DNA from: Thalassotalea_H sp040779345
GTDB taxonomy: Bacteria; Pseudomonadota; Gammaproteobacteria; Enterobacterales; Alteromonadaceae
Length of the DNA: 64,000 nucleotides
Assembly: GCA_040779345.1 (NCBI GenBank)
Contig: JBFONU010000003.1
Coordinates: forward strand, 186,001 to 250,000
Direction of reading: 5' to 3'
Shown: positions 1-9,522 of the stretch, piece by piece
Position numbering within the stretch: the stretch's first letter is position 1
How the letters are laid out: each line of letters starts with the position of its first letter
The notes under the pieces: generated by a model
What the model was told of the DNA's origin: nothing
Database searches by the model: none
Seen by the model: only the letters and a program-made list of their open reading frames with translations
Translations under genes and position numbers: made by a program

Positions 1-1
1 T

Positions 2-148
2 GCTTCTCCAATTTCAGATACCACAGTTGTTGCCTCTATCGCCAGTGGCTGTGATCATTTTGAGCATGTAAAAACACAATTACCTTACGCATTAGTTGGC
101 GGAGGGTTAACCCTGATCATCTATATTTTCATTGGCCTCTCTTTTTAA
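2..148 (+). CDS. NhaC-family Na+/H+ antiporter, C-terminal fragment
   Basis: This is the last 48 codons of a gene that begins before the window, read in frame from base 2 to the TAA at 146-148. The peptide contains ASPISDTTVVASIASGCDH followed by a segment ending TQLPYALVGGG and a final hydrophobic stretch. The SP-SDTTV and CDH...TQLPYA pattern is characteristic of NhaC-type sodium/proton antiporters of the inner membrane (family knowledge). The next gene starts one base after this stop, so the two may be translationally coupled. The call rests on a short C-terminus only. Confidence 0.7.
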   Translation, partial: ASPISDTTVVASIASGCDHFEHVKTQLPYALVGGGLTLIIYIFIGLSF

Positions 149-149
149 A

Positions 150-860
150 ATGAAGATAAAAATCATTGCACAACAAGATGATTTTATCATCGCAGATAAG
201 CCAGCTGGATTGGGTTTTCATGATGATGAAAACCAACCAGGATTCTTTAATCAAGTAAAGTCTCAGCTTTCAATCAATGAGCTATACCCGGTTCATCGCC
301 TCGATAAAATGACTTCTGGTTTGATCATTCTTGCTAAAAACAAGCTGACAGCAACTGAATTTCAGCAACACTTTGAACAGCGCCTGATTGAAAAATATTA
401 TATTGCTATCAGTGATAAAAAGCCGGTAAAAAAGCAAGGCACAATCAAAGGAGATATGAAAAAAAGTCGTCGAGGAACTTGGAAACTAGTGCGCCGTTAT
501 GACAACCCTGCGATTAGTCAATTTTTTAGTTATCCGCTCAAACAAGGCAAACGTTTATTCCTCGTTAAACCTTACACAGGAAAAACCCATCAAATTCGTG
601 TCGCCTTAAATAGTATTGGTGCTCCCATTATTGGCGATCCAAATTATTATATGACTTCTAATGCTGATCGAGGTTATTTACATGCATTTGCACTGAGGTT
701 TAGTATAAACAACATAAAGTACCAATATGTTCTGCCACCATTAATTGGCAAGGAATATACCAGCGCAGAAACAATAGCCGTAGTTGATACGCTGATAGAG
801 CCTTGGAAATTAGCTTGGCCTAAACTGAACAATCGCGCCCATTCGACTACATCAAATTAA
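150..860 (+). CDS. RluA-family pseudouridine synthase
   Basis: This is a predicted cytoplasmic RNA pseudouridine synthase of about 236 residues. The catalytic motif HRLDKMTSGL lies at about residues 49-58, with the expected nucleophilic Asp at about 52. The substrate-binding GKTHQIRVAL motif lies near residue 155. There is no S4 domain in front, so it resembles the short, single-domain RluA-like proteins rather than RluC or RluD. The target RNA (rRNA or tRNA) cannot be told from the sequence. A longer reading from TTG at 132 overlaps the upstream antiporter, so I chose the ATG at 150, just past its stop. The gene converges on the LysR gene with only 4 bases between stops. Confidence 0.85.
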   Translation: MKIKIIAQQDDFIIADKPAGLGFHDDENQPGFFNQVKSQLSINELYPVHRLDKMTSGLIILAKNKLTATEFQQHFEQRLIEKYYIAISDKKPVKKQGTIKGDMKKSRRGTWKLVRRYDNPAISQFFSYPLKQGKRLFLVKPYTGKTHQIRVALNSIGAPIIGDPNYYMTSNADRGYLHAFALRFSINNIKYQYVLPPLIGKEYTSAETIAVVDTLIEPWKLAWPKLNNRAHSTTSN

Positions 861-864
861 TACA

Positions 865-1740
865 TCATTCGGTTAAACAACCAATATTACTTTGAAAGTA
901 ATCCAAAAAAGTGCGTGTTTTAGCGGGTATATTACGGCTTTGAAATAGTATGGTTAGCTGTTGAGCAACCACTTGATATTCCAACTCAAGCGCTTGAATA
1001 TTCGTATGGTTCTTACCGATATAATCAGGTAGTTTTACGATTCCCATGTTACGTTGACATGCTTCTAAACGCATTTCAGCACTTGAAAGCACCATAGCAA
1101 TTTTCGGTTTAACTATTTGCACTTGCTCTTTTTGACGAAACAACCATCGTTCATCTTCAGAAGATAATACCGCGTTATGATTGACAAGTGACTCAGTTAA
1201 TAGTCTAAGACGTATATCCCCGTTATGAGCGGCATAAATAGATTGAGGAAAACTCAATAGCGTTTTGCCAATCCAGTGAGTAGTCGGCAATGCTTCTTCA
1301 TGTAAAACAAAGACAAGATCATATTGATGATCAAATTCTGGATAAGCCATGGAATAGTGGTGACAATGAATTTCTATCTCTGGGTATTTAATCGCGAAAT
1401 CGGTAATTAGCGCACTGATCACTTTATTAAAAAATTCTAAGGGTAGTAGAATACTCAATTTACCCTTAACTTGATTATGGGTGTCATGCACTAAATTTTC
1501 CATCGTATTTAATGCTTCTACATGCGGTTTACAAGACTGAAAAAGTAACAAGCCACTTTCGGTAAGCTGTTGCTTACGAGTCGTTCTGATCAATAACTGG
1601 CTGCCTAATTGTTTTTCTAATAATGCTAAACGACGGCTCAACTTAGATTTAGGAATATCCAATACTTTTGCCGCTTGGGTTATCGAGCCCTGCTCCACTA
1701 TGGTGACAAAATATAAATAACTATTAAAAGCATCAATCAA
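865..1740 (-). CDS. LysR-family transcriptional regulator
   Basis: This is a 291-residue LysR-type regulator. Residues 1-60 form the winged HTH (pattern FVTIVEQGSITQAAKVLDIP, then SKLSRRLALLEKQLG). A co-inducer-binding domain with periplasmic-binding-protein topology follows. No ATG lies near the expected N-terminus. The best start is TTG at 1740, preceded by AGGA at a spacing of about 8. The gene is divergent from the thioredoxin gene across a 114-bp gap, a usual LysR arrangement, so it may control that gene as well as itself. Effector and targets are unknown. Confidence 0.85.
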   Translation of the reverse strand: MIDAFNSYLYFVTIVEQGSITQAAKVLDIPKSKLSRRLALLEKQLGSQLLIRTTRKQQLTESGLLLFQSCKPHVEALNTMENLVHDTHNQVKGKLSILLPLEFFNKVISALITDFAIKYPEIEIHCHHYSMAYPEFDHQYDLVFVLHEEALPTTHWIGKTLLSFPQSIYAAHNGDIRLRLLTESLVNHNAVLSSEDERWLFRQKEQVQIVKPKIAMVLSSAEMRLEACQRNMGIVKLPDYIGKNHTNIQALELEYQVVAQQLTILFQSRNIPAKTRTFLDYFQSNIGCLTE

Positions 1741-1854
1741 CTTTATTGTCCTATTATTGAAACAATCTTTCCTATTTAAACCGACTAATCAAAGTAATGC
1801 AACTGAAATACACTGGCTCTGTATTTAAAATCGATATCAATTTAAGGAAACAAC

Positions 1855-2169
1855 ATGAGCCAAGTAACCGAGATTTCTGCAGAACAATTTAACGAAGAAG
1901 TAAGTCAGTACCAAGGGAGAGTATTAGTTGATTTATATGCTCCTTGGTGTGGGCCTTGTAAAATGCTGGCACCTGTTGTTGAGCAAATAGCACAAGAATA
2001 TCAAGATATTAAAGTGATAAAAATAGACGCTGATCATGCACAGGAATTGATGAGCAAATTTTCAGTCAGAGGGATCCCTACGCTATTGTTATTAAATGAT
2101 GGAGAGTTAATCGACAGGAAAGTAGGCGCAGCGTCAGTTAAACAAGTAAAAGATTTTATTCTTCAATAA
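1855..2169 (+). CDS. thioredoxin
   Basis: This is a 104-residue single-domain thioredoxin with the canonical WCGPCK redox motif at residues 31-36 and the cis-proline loop GIPTLLLL near residue 74. It is expected to reduce cytoplasmic disulfides using thioredoxin reductase. There is no signal peptide. An AAGGA Shine-Dalgarno sits just before the ATG. It is probably a paralogue of the main TrxA, because it is linked to a divergent LysR regulator rather than to rho. I leave the symbol empty for that reason. A weak hairpin follows the stop. Confidence 0.9.
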   Translation: MSQVTEISAEQFNEEVSQYQGRVLVDLYAPWCGPCKMLAPVVEQIAQEYQDIKVIKIDADHAQELMSKFSVRGIPTLLLLNDGELIDRKVGAASVKQVKDFILQ

Positions 2170-2187
2170 AACGAAGAAACATAATTT

Positions 2188-2217
2188 GGCGATACTCAAT
2201 TTATACTGATTATCGCC
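2188..2217 (+). terminator. possible terminator after thioredoxin gene
   Basis: An inverted repeat GGCGATA / TATCGCC (7-bp stem, 16-base loop) begins 18 bases after the thioredoxin stop. There is no proper T-tract, so termination is only a suggestion. Confidence 0.3.
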
Positions 2218-2393
2218 TACAAATTAATATGACTACTAATACCGATACTCTCTATAATACTTATAGATATTTTATCGACTGTTCATATCAAGTATTGTAA
2301 AAGAATACATGCTTTCCTTCACCCAACTCAGCAAATAAGAATACTGATCAAGAGAAGGAAAAGCCTAGTCGATACCTCATAAAGGTGCTTTAT

Positions 2394-3740
2394 TTACAAA
2401 GAATGAATAAAAACCACTAAGATTGCGGTTGGGCAAATAAACTTGGTATACCATGGCCATATTTTCCAAAAAAGCGTATTTTCAACCGTTTTATTCCCTT
2501 CTTTTAGTTCTTTTAATATCTCTCTTCTGTGCCAAATCCAACCTACAAAGACACAACACAGCATAGCAATAATTGGTTGACCATATTCAGTGGCGAGGGT
2601 TGCAACAAAATCTAGCATAACGCCGATATTGCTAATTATAGCGACACTCATAAAGAAGATAAGCATACCAATATAAGTTGTGGCCTTTTTACGTTCAATA
2701 TTGTGACATTCAACTACATAAGAAACTGGCCCTTCGAGCATTGAAATTGAAGAGGTTAACGCGGCAACTGACATTAAAATAAAGAAAGCAAAAGCAACGA
2801 ATAGCCCCATACCTCCCATCGTTTCAAATAAACTGGGTAAAACAGTAAACACTAAACCAGAGCCTGATATCAAACTACCATCTTCAGCAAAAATAGCCAC
2901 TCCTTGTGCTTGTGCAACATACATTGCAGGAATAATTAATAAGCCAGCGAGAAATGCAATTGAGACATCAATGAGAGTGACTTGTGCCCCAAGCGAAACC
3001 AAGTTTTCTTTTTTTGAAATATAGGAGCCATATATCACCATCACACTTGTCCCTAATGATAATGAAAAGAACGCCTGCCCTAATGCACTAATAAGTAAGT
3101 CTGGCTCTAAAACACGTGAGATATCTGGATTCAAATAAGCATTTAAGCCATCAGATGCCCCTTCTAAAGTAAATACATAACCAATAAGGAGCACTAATAA
3201 AGTGATTAATAATGGCATTAAACGTTTTGACCATTTCTCAATGCCATCTTCAACACCACGGCGAATAACAAAAACAGTTAAAAACATAAATATGGCGGTA
3301 AATAAAATATTTCTTGGTAAAGATTGTGCGATAAGCCAACTGGCTGTTTCATCACTCCCAATGACTTTAGCGACAGGTTCAATCGCGTAAGAAATCATCC
3401 AACCGGCTAAAATACCATAAAAGCTGAGAATTAATGCTGCACAAATCACACCGCCAAAACCAACAAAAAAGGCAAAACGTTTATGAAAAATGCTTCGAGA
3501 CATTTTTTGTAAAGAGGTAACCGCATTCGCTTGACCATACCGGCCGATTAACAATTCAGCCATAAATGCAGGATATGCCAAACAGAACGCTAAAACTAAA
3601 TACACAAGAACAAAGGCAGCGCCACCGTTACTTGCCGTTTGGGTAGGAAATCCCCAAATATTTCCCAAACCAACAGCCGAACCAGCTGCCGCCATAATAA
3701 AACCGATACGAGAACTAAACTCGCCTCTTGAACCTGCCAT
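2394..3740 (-). CDS. NSS-family sodium-dependent transporter
   Basis: This is a 448-residue inner-membrane symporter of the neurotransmitter:sodium symporter (SNF) family. The hallmark first helix GSAVGLGNIWGFPTQTASNG, with the unwound Gly-rich substrate and sodium site, lies at about residues 17-36. About eleven further hydrophobic helices follow, giving the usual bacterial 11-12 TM architecture. Bacterial members carry amino acids such as Trp, Leu, Tyr or Ala with Na+. The substrate cannot be assigned here. Sodium coupling fits the marine PomAB stator in the same window. The ATG at 3740 is preceded by an AAAGATGG-like ribosome binding site. It stands alone, with 224 bp and 245 bp non-coding flanks. 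Confidence 0.9.
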   Translation of the reverse strand: MAGSRGEFSSRIGFIMAAAGSAVGLGNIWGFPTQTASNGGAAFVLVYLVLAFCLAYPAFMAELLIGRYGQANAVTSLQKMSRSIFHKRFAFFVGFGGVICAALILSFYGILAGWMISYAIEPVAKVIGSDETASWLIAQSLPRNILFTAIFMFLTVFVIRRGVEDGIEKWSKRLMPLLITLLVLLIGYVFTLEGASDGLNAYLNPDISRVLEPDLLISALGQAFFSLSLGTSVMVIYGSYISKKENLVSLGAQVTLIDVSIAFLAGLLIIPAMYVAQAQGVAIFAEDGSLISGSGLVFTVLPSLFETMGGMGLFVAFAFFILMSVAALTSSISMLEGPVSYVVECHNIERKKATTYIGMLIFFMSVAIISNIGVMLDFVATLATEYGQPIIAMLCCVFVGWIWHRREILKELKEGNKTVENTLFWKIWPWYTKFICPTAILVVFIHSL

Positions 3741-3985
3741 GAAATACCATCTTTATTATTATTAAATTCACTGCTAATTTACTTGTTATAGCACAAGAAA
3801 AATAGCCCTTTACACATTTAACTGTAGATTTTTTGTTAATAAAAAAGGCTAGGTTGTAAAGATGAACTTACCTTGCCCAATTATTATTCACAAAATAATG
3901 GTATCGCAGAAAATGAACATTGAGTTGCCTTTGACTGAACACAACTCAATAATTCGATAATAGCGCTAAAGCTGCCAGACGTGAT

Positions 3986-4468
3986 TTAATCTCTAAAGTT
4001 ATTAAACTGAAATGATTGTTCCAGCTCTGACTCTTTTACTAAACGCATAACGGCTTGTAATTCATCTCGTTTTTTACCAGTAACTCGCAGTTGTTCTCCT
4101 TGAATTGAAGCTTGAACTTTTAATTTACTGTCTTTAATTATTTTCACCAATTTCTTTGCGATTGGCTGTTCAATACCTTCTTTAAAAGAAATAGTAGCTG
4201 AACAGTTTCTCCCAGAAAATTCAGGCGCCCCAACTGTCATCGCTTTGGCATCAACTTGTCTTTTGGTTAATTGCGATCTTAACATATCAACGAGTTGTTT
4301 AACCTGAAAGTCACCTTCAGCTTTTATCACTACATTGGGCTTTTTCCATTCAATACTTGCCTCCACACCTCTGAAATCGAAGCGTGTACTTAACTCCCTA
4401 CTTGCATTCTCAGTCGCGTTTCTGACTTCTTCTATATTTATCTCTGATACAATATCCATTGAGGGCAT
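3986..4468 (-). CDS. yajQ: YajQ-family nucleotide-binding protein (DUF520)
   Basis: This is a 160-residue member of the YajQ/DUF520 family. These are small two-domain cytoplasmic proteins that bind nucleotides, and in some species c-di-GMP, and that act as transcription cofactors. The N-terminus MPSMDIVSEINIEEVRNATE and the RFDFRGVEA motif are family hallmarks. An open frame extends 45 codons further upstream to 4603 and overlaps the divergent vanZ-like gene. The family length of about 160 residues and the conserved MPS-DIVSE start place the true start at 4468. Its position next to panE and thiI matches conserved gammaproteobacterial gene order. Confidence 0.92.
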   Translation of the reverse strand: MPSMDIVSEINIEEVRNATENASRELSTRFDFRGVEASIEWKKPNVVIKAEGDFQVKQLVDMLRSQLTKRQVDAKAMTVGAPEFSGRNCSATISFKEGIEQPIAKKLVKIIKDSKLKVQASIQGEQLRVTGKKRDELQAVMRLVKESELEQSFQFNNFRD

Positions 4469-4585
4469 ATTCTTTCTCGCTTTAGTGTTAGCACATGGTT
4501 TTTTAGTATAATAACAAAAAGTTAATCTATGAAAAACCCATATTCTTAATAGCGTGTCTGCAATTTCCCATGTTATTATGGGCGG

Positions 4586-4942
4586 ATGAAAAGCCGACAT
4601 CACTTTGTTTTATTACTGATATTTTCCTTCGCAATTATTTTGTTCAGCTATTTCATGCTTGATTTTCAAGCAATAATTAAACGTAGCACTCAAACAGACT
4701 CAATCGGTCATATTATTAGTTTTTTTATGCTCACCTGGTTATTAAGTGGGGTATTTAAGTTTCCAATTTTTAATTTAGGTACTTGTTTAGTGCTATATGC
4801 AGCATTAACTGAATTGGGTCAACTGTATCTAGGCTTTAGAAACGGTGAAATTAGTGACTTTCTTGCCGATGTTTTCGGTATCGCACTCTTTATGATGATA
4901 AAATGGCTGAGAATTGTTTTTTTGACGAAAGAGCAACCATGA
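4586..4942 (+). CDS. VanZ-like membrane protein
   Basis: This is a 118-residue integral membrane protein with about four helices. The conserved VanZ-like features are visible: D-SIGHIISFFML in helix 2 and a TELGQLYLGFRNGEISDFLADVFG segment in which the Gln/Arg/Asp residues are conserved. VanZ-like proteins confer low-level teicoplanin resistance in some Gram-positives, but this compact form is widespread in proteobacteria without a known role. Its stop overlaps the panE start by an ATGA, so the two genes are probably translated from one message. Confidence 0.8.
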   Translation: MKSRHHFVLLLIFSFAIILFSYFMLDFQAIIKRSTQTDSIGHIISFFMLTWLLSGVFKFPIFNLGTCLVLYAALTELGQLYLGFRNGEISDFLADVFGIALFMMIKWLRIVFLTKEQP

Positions 4943-5859
4943 ATATTGTTATTGTTGGGCAAGGAGCGATTGGATTATTGTGGTATTTTAAACTTTCCCA
5001 GCAACCACAAAACACAGTAAGTATACAGGTTTCTCAACCACACAAACCACTTCCCAAGTTTATGTCTTTTACTGATACTGACAATAAAAAGCATCGCCAA
5101 AAAATATACTTATCATCAAAAGACGACTATAAAAAAGCGGATTTGGTTATTTATTGCCTGAAAGCTTATGCCATTGAAGCTGCGCACCACCAATATCGCT
5201 CAGTGATCAATGACAAGGCTAGTATTATTTTTTCTCACAATGGCATTTTACCGTCAAACAAAAACAGCGTCTGCAAAGTGCCAGAGCATAATCAATTACT
5301 CATGCTCATGACCCATGGAAGTTTACTTACCGCCCCCTTTGAAATTAAACATACAGGGTTAGGTTTTTGTGATTTAGGTAACTTAGCCGGTGAGAGTAAT
5401 CCAGTACAAATTAAGCTCATCACAGCCACACTTAATACCGCATTACCGGATGTTTATTGGCAAAAGAATATCATAGAAAAGCAATGGCTCAAGTTAGCGA
5501 TTAATTGCGTGATCAACCCATTAACCGCATTAAACGACTGTGATAATGGAGAATTGTTAACAAAGAAGTATCAACTGACAATTAAAGATATTTTGCAAGA
5601 ATTTATGATGATTGCCGAGGTAAATAAGGTGATATTTAACCTCGACACGTTAATAGCTGCGGTTTTAATGGTTGCCAACAAGACAGCTAATAACTGTTCC
5701 TCAATGCGCAGTGATATTTTAGCGAAAAGAAAAACCGAAATAGATCATATCAACGGTTTCATTCATCAAGAAGGCGTCGCCCATCAAGTTGCCACTCCCA
5801 AAAATACTCAATTATGGCAAGAAGTAAAATCACGAGAAGCTAATGAATATTCTCAATAA
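4939..5859 (+). CDS. panE: 2-dehydropantoate 2-reductase
   Basis: This is a ketopantoate reductase of 306 residues, which reduces 2-dehydropantoate to pantoate with NADPH in pantothenate and CoA synthesis. The N-terminal Rossmann motif MNIVIVGQGAIGLLW is clear. The C-terminal helical domain has the catalytic-region pattern EKQWLKLAINCVINPLTAL, where the Lys of this segment is the family catalytic residue, and SSMRSDILAKRKTEIDHING. I chose the ATG at 4939, which overlaps the upstream stop, because the nucleotide-binding motif starts directly there. An upstream frame to 4903 only adds residues inside the vanZ-like gene. Confidence 0.9.
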   Translation: MNIVIVGQGAIGLLWYFKLSQQPQNTVSIQVSQPHKPLPKFMSFTDTDNKKHRQKIYLSSKDDYKKADLVIYCLKAYAIEAAHHQYRSVINDKASIIFSHNGILPSNKNSVCKVPEHNQLLMLMTHGSLLTAPFEIKHTGLGFCDLGNLAGESNPVQIKLITATLNTALPDVYWQKNIIEKQWLKLAINCVINPLTALNDCDNGELLTKKYQLTIKDILQEFMMIAEVNKVIFNLDTLIAAVLMVANKTANNCSSMRSDILAKRKTEIDHINGFIHQEGVAHQVATPKNTQLWQEVKSREANEYSQ

Positions 5860-5879
5860 ACGCCCTTTAAAAGCTCAAT

Positions 5880-7334
5880 CTATGGGCGATAGACTTTAAC
5901 ATTTTTGTATCCGTTATCAATTAAATACAAGGCTTGAAGTTTACTCATTACCCCTTGATCACAATATAACAAATACTCTTTCGACTGATCTAAATCACCG
6001 TATTGAGTAGCTAATTTATAAAAAGGTAAGTGTTTAACTTCAACCCCTGCAAGATCTAAAGGATTATCGTCTTCCTCTTCTGGGCTACGAATATCCAAAA
6101 CAATCGCATTACTGTCAATATTGGCGACTTCATCAACAGCATGAATTTCTTGTTCTGCAGCATCGCCAATATCTCGAATATCAAAGATACGTGTATTTTC
6201 AACAACCTTATCTAAAATCGAAAAATCAAAATTTTCTTCTTCTGCTTCAATTTTTGATAAAACAGCTTTAACCGTCGGCTTTTTAGAAATAACACCACAA
6301 TATTCTGGGATGGTTTTAGAGAAGTCTTCCGTGCCAATTTTACGAGCAATATCAATAATATCTTGCTTATCATATGCCGCCAAAGGACGAAGAATTAGCG
6401 TATCGGTGACGCGATCAATTACGTTTAAATTTGTTAAAGTTTGGCTGGAAACTTGCCCAAGTGCTTCACCAGTCACTAGCGCTTGAATTCCCCGTTTTTC
6501 CGCAATTTTAGCACCGGCTCGCATCATCATACGTTTAAGTACAACGCCCATTTGACCATTTTCAATTTTCTCTAAAATTTCGGCAACAACAGGTTCAAAA
6601 TCAACGGCAAAAAACTTGATACGATGTGAAGCACCAAACTTATTCCAAATATAGTGACTCACTTCCTTAACGCCCACTTCATGAGCTGAACCACCTAAAT
6701 TAAAAAAACAAAAATGCGTTCTAGCCCCTTTTTTAATCATTTGATAACTCGACACTGCCGAGTCGAAGCCACCGGACATTAAAGATAAGACATCTTCTTG
6801 CGTTGCAATAGGAAAGCCTCCTAACCCTTTAAAACGGTTAGTAATAATAAATAGATCACTATTTTTAACTTCTAAATGAATCGTGACATCCGGTTTTTTC
6901 AGTTTAACTTTGGCACTTTCTACCGCTTGATTTAAGCCGCCACCTACATATTGTTCAATTTGTAGTGAGGTAAACTCATGCTCACCTGCACGTTTTACTC
7001 GAACACAAAATGTTTTATCGACAATAGTTTCGGCATGAACTGCTAATGTTTTTTCATAAATATCGTGAAGATCGGTAAAGTCTTGACGCTCTACTTCAAT
7101 AAAAAATGCAATTCCTGGAATACATTGTAAGGTTTCAATTAACTGTGAACGATTTTTTTCATCAGAATTTTTTGTATTAACTTCAATACTATCCCAGTTA
7201 ATTGATGTCGTGACTTGTTCATCAACACGACGCAGAACATTTTTAATGTTTGATTCTAAAATTTTAGTAAATCGTTTACGCACAGGACGACTTTTCATGG
7301 CTATTTCAGCCTGCAATTTAACAATAAACTTCAT
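5880..7334 (-). CDS. thiI: tRNA 4-thiouridine synthetase with rhodanese domain
   Basis: ThiI is 484 residues long, the usual size for the gammaproteobacterial form. It inserts sulfur at U8 of tRNA and donates sulfur to thiamine thiazole synthesis. An N-terminal ferredoxin-like/THUMP region covers about residues 1-165. The PP-loop SGGFDS is at 187-192, for adenylation of U8. The disulfide partner Cys lies at about 346 (EYCGVISKKP). A C-terminal rhodanese domain carries the persulfide Cys at about 458 (LLYCDQGVMS). All three catalytic elements are intact. It converges with panE (20-bp gap) and lies downstream of pomAB, from which it is separated by a terminator. Confidence 0.97.
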   Translation of the reverse strand: MKFIVKLQAEIAMKSRPVRKRFTKILESNIKNVLRRVDEQVTTSINWDSIEVNTKNSDEKNRSQLIETLQCIPGIAFFIEVERQDFTDLHDIYEKTLAVHAETIVDKTFCVRVKRAGEHEFTSLQIEQYVGGGLNQAVESAKVKLKKPDVTIHLEVKNSDLFIITNRFKGLGGFPIATQEDVLSLMSGGFDSAVSSYQMIKKGARTHFCFFNLGGSAHEVGVKEVSHYIWNKFGASHRIKFFAVDFEPVVAEILEKIENGQMGVVLKRMMMRAGAKIAEKRGIQALVTGEALGQVSSQTLTNLNVIDRVTDTLILRPLAAYDKQDIIDIARKIGTEDFSKTIPEYCGVISKKPTVKAVLSKIEAEEENFDFSILDKVVENTRIFDIRDIGDAAEQEIHAVDEVANIDSNAIVLDIRSPEEEDDNPLDLAGVEVKHLPFYKLATQYGDLDQSKEYLLYCDQGVMSKLQALYLIDNGYKNVKVYRP

Positions 7335-7423
7335 AAAATAACCTTACATCAACAACCAAGAAAATAATTGGCGCGCATTATACCTTAAGCCTTCGGTTTA
7401 TGTACAAGAAATGGTGCACAAAA

Positions 7424-7447
7424 AAAGGATCTTATTAAAGATCCTTT
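7424..7447 (-). terminator. rho-independent terminator of pomAB
   Basis: A perfect 10-bp stem AAAGGATCTT / AAGATCCTTT with a 4-base loop lies 49 bases past the pomB stop. On the minus strand the stem runs into seven T residues, a classical intrinsic terminator. Confidence 0.85.
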
Positions 7448-7495
7448 GTTCATACACACTAAAACATGCTTAAGCTCACTGATTAAATACTCGTG

Positions 7496-8449
7496 TTAGT
7501 TGTCTTTTTTAATCACAGAAAATGGCTCTGTCTCTTTAGGTTTGCCTTGATTGATGGATATTTCTACGCGCCTATTTCGCCTTCTATTAAGCGCATTAGT
7601 ATTAGGAACCAGCGGTTTAGCATCTGCATGACCTGCCACTAACATTCGGGTTTGATCAAAGTCAGGCACCTTCACCAGCTCATGGGCTATTGCAACGGCA
7701 CGTTTACTAGAAAGATCCCAATTTGAGGTAAATAACTCTGAGCTGATCCCTTGATTATCGGTGTGACCCGACACCATAATTTCACCTGGAACCGTTTTCA
7801 ATAACTCGCCAATTTCGCGTACTATCGGTCGAAACTTAGGTTGTAAAAAAGCAGATCCAGAAGGAAACGCGCCATTTTCACGAATACGAATAATAACTTG
7901 CTGACCTAAAGACTCTAACTCAATAGCCCCATCTTGAATTTGTTTATCCAACTGTTCTGCTATTTTCTTCACTAACTCATTAACTTGTTCTTCAGAGGCT
8001 TGTTCAAGTTCATCTTCTGCTTTTTGCATGGCTTGTGCCGACATTTCATCAGCAGTACTTTGCGACTGACCACCACGCTCAGTGCCTCGTTGCTCTTGTC
8101 GACCACCAGCAGAAGTTTCATCACCTGCTTGAAATTCCAACATTTGCTGTGTCATTTCAACCGTTTGCTGTTGTATAACTTCAATAGGTGTTGGCTCAGG
8201 CTTACCGGGACGAAACTCTTGAGCAATAATACTGGTACCTTTAGGAATATCTTTTACTTCAATTTTGTTTTGTACACCAAAAGCAAACTTCATCGAACCT
8301 GCAATTTGTTTAAACTTAAGTACATCCATTTCAGAAAACGACAAAAGTAAAACGAAAAAGCACATTAATAACGACATTAAATCAGCAAACGTTCCCATCC
8401 ACACAGGTAAGCCCGGTGGTGGACATTTACATTCAGGAGGATTTGCCAT
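7496..8449 (-). CDS. pomB: flagellar stator protein PomB (sodium-type MotB)
   Basis: This is a 317-residue stator B subunit. After the short Cys-rich start CKCPPPGLPVWMGTFADLMS comes a single transmembrane helix carrying the ion-binding Asp at about residue 23. A plug and linker region (about 50-190, Gln/Glu-rich) follows, then a C-terminal OmpA-like peptidoglycan-binding domain with the pattern SGHTDNQG and NRRRNRRVEI. The N-terminal third closely resembles the Vibrio PomB sequence as I remember it, which supports sodium rather than proton drive. It follows pomA by 11 bases in one operon. Confidence 0.95.
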   Translation of the reverse strand: MANPPECKCPPPGLPVWMGTFADLMSLLMCFFVLLLSFSEMDVLKFKQIAGSMKFAFGVQNKIEVKDIPKGTSIIAQEFRPGKPEPTPIEVIQQQTVEMTQQMLEFQAGDETSAGGRQEQRGTERGGQSQSTADEMSAQAMQKAEDELEQASEEQVNELVKKIAEQLDKQIQDGAIELESLGQQVIIRIRENGAFPSGSAFLQPKFRPIVREIGELLKTVPGEIMVSGHTDNQGISSELFTSNWDLSSKRAVAIAHELVKVPDFDQTRMLVAGHADAKPLVPNTNALNRRRNRRVEISINQGKPKETEPFSVIKKDN

Positions 8450-8460
8450 ATAAGCCTCAG

Positions 8461-9225
8461 TTACTCTTCAGTTGTATCAATTTTACGTTTACCTTCTGCA
8501 AGATAATTTTTCAACAAACCTTCAATTACCCTTGGGTTCTGCCCATCTTGAATACCTAAAACAGCATCAAGAATGAGTTCTTGATTGAGTTTTTCTTCGG
8601 CTAAGCGCAGCCCTAACTTATTGGCAATTGGAATAGCAATAACATTGGCAAGAAAAGCACCATATAACGTCGTTAATAGTGCAACGGCCATTGCAGGACC
8701 AATCGCTTTAGGATCGTCCATGTTAGAAAGCATCGCCACTAAACCAATTAACGTACCGATCATCCCCATTGCAGGAGCAACATCAGCCAAGGCCGTCATC
8801 ATTCCAATACCTGTTTCATGCCGCTCGGTAGTTAAGTTAATATCTTTTTGTAACGTCCCTCTAACCACATCAGCATCATGACCATCAACTAGCATGTCGA
8901 CACCTTTTTGCATAAAAGGGTTAGAAATTTCGGCTTCTTCAAGGGCAAGAAATCCACCTTTACGTGCAGCATCAGCCATTTCAACAGACTTTTCGATAAG
9001 CTCATCAGGTTGTTCAATTTTGAACATAAAAGCTTTACCAATGATTTTTCCAATACCAAAGAATTGACTAAGATTATAATTGGCTAACACAATGAAAAGT
9101 GAACCACAAAAAACGATAAGGATAGATTGAGTATCAACAAACATGCTGATATCGCCACCTAAAACCATTGCCATCACAATAAAGCCAATAGCACCAACAA
9201 TTCCTAGTAGCGTAGCTAAATCCAC
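8461..9225 (-). CDS. pomA: flagellar stator protein PomA (sodium-type MotA)
   Basis: This is a stator A subunit of 254 residues with four transmembrane helices and a cytoplasmic loop that contacts FliG. The MotA/ExbB-type segment AMGMIGTLIGLVAMLSNMDDP lies in helix 3. I chose the GTG at 9225 as start. It gives the family N-terminus MDLATLLGIV, and a GGAGG Shine-Dalgarno sits five bases upstream. A TTG four codons earlier would lie on that ribosome site itself. It forms an operon with pomB and is divergent from xseB across a 297-bp spacer that must hold both promoters. Confidence 0.95.
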   Translation of the reverse strand: MDLATLLGIVGAIGFIVMAMVLGGDISMFVDTQSILIVFCGSLFIVLANYNLSQFFGIGKIIGKAFMFKIEQPDELIEKSVEMADAARKGGFLALEEAEISNPFMQKGVDMLVDGHDADVVRGTLQKDINLTTERHETGIGMMTALADVAPAMGMIGTLIGLVAMLSNMDDPKAIGPAMAVALLTTLYGAFLANVIAIPIANKLGLRLAEEKLNQELILDAVLGIQDGQNPRVIEGLLKNYLAEGKRKIDTTEE

Positions 9226-9522
9226 ACAAGCCTCCAATATTTTTGACTAAAACTCATAATCATTAATTTGATAATACCTTATGGTTTTAATATACGCGAA
9301 TACAAATAATAAAATCATCTTAAGCCTAAACAGAGCAAAACTGATGGATAGTGATTTTGATATTTTTCTTAGTTATACAGATATTATCGTCCATATTGTC
9401 AATAACTTAACATTAATTAGAGATTATTTTTTTCTCGAATAAAAATAAGTGCCATTGACCAATACGGCTAGCTAAGGTAACTTGCGCGTTACCTTAAAGA
9501 TTAGCGATTTATTTTTTATCTA

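Noticed and set aside
4469..4603. 45-codon N-terminal extension of YajQ
   Set aside because: It overlaps the divergent vanZ-like gene and lacks family similarity. The conserved start MPSMDIVSE is at 4468.
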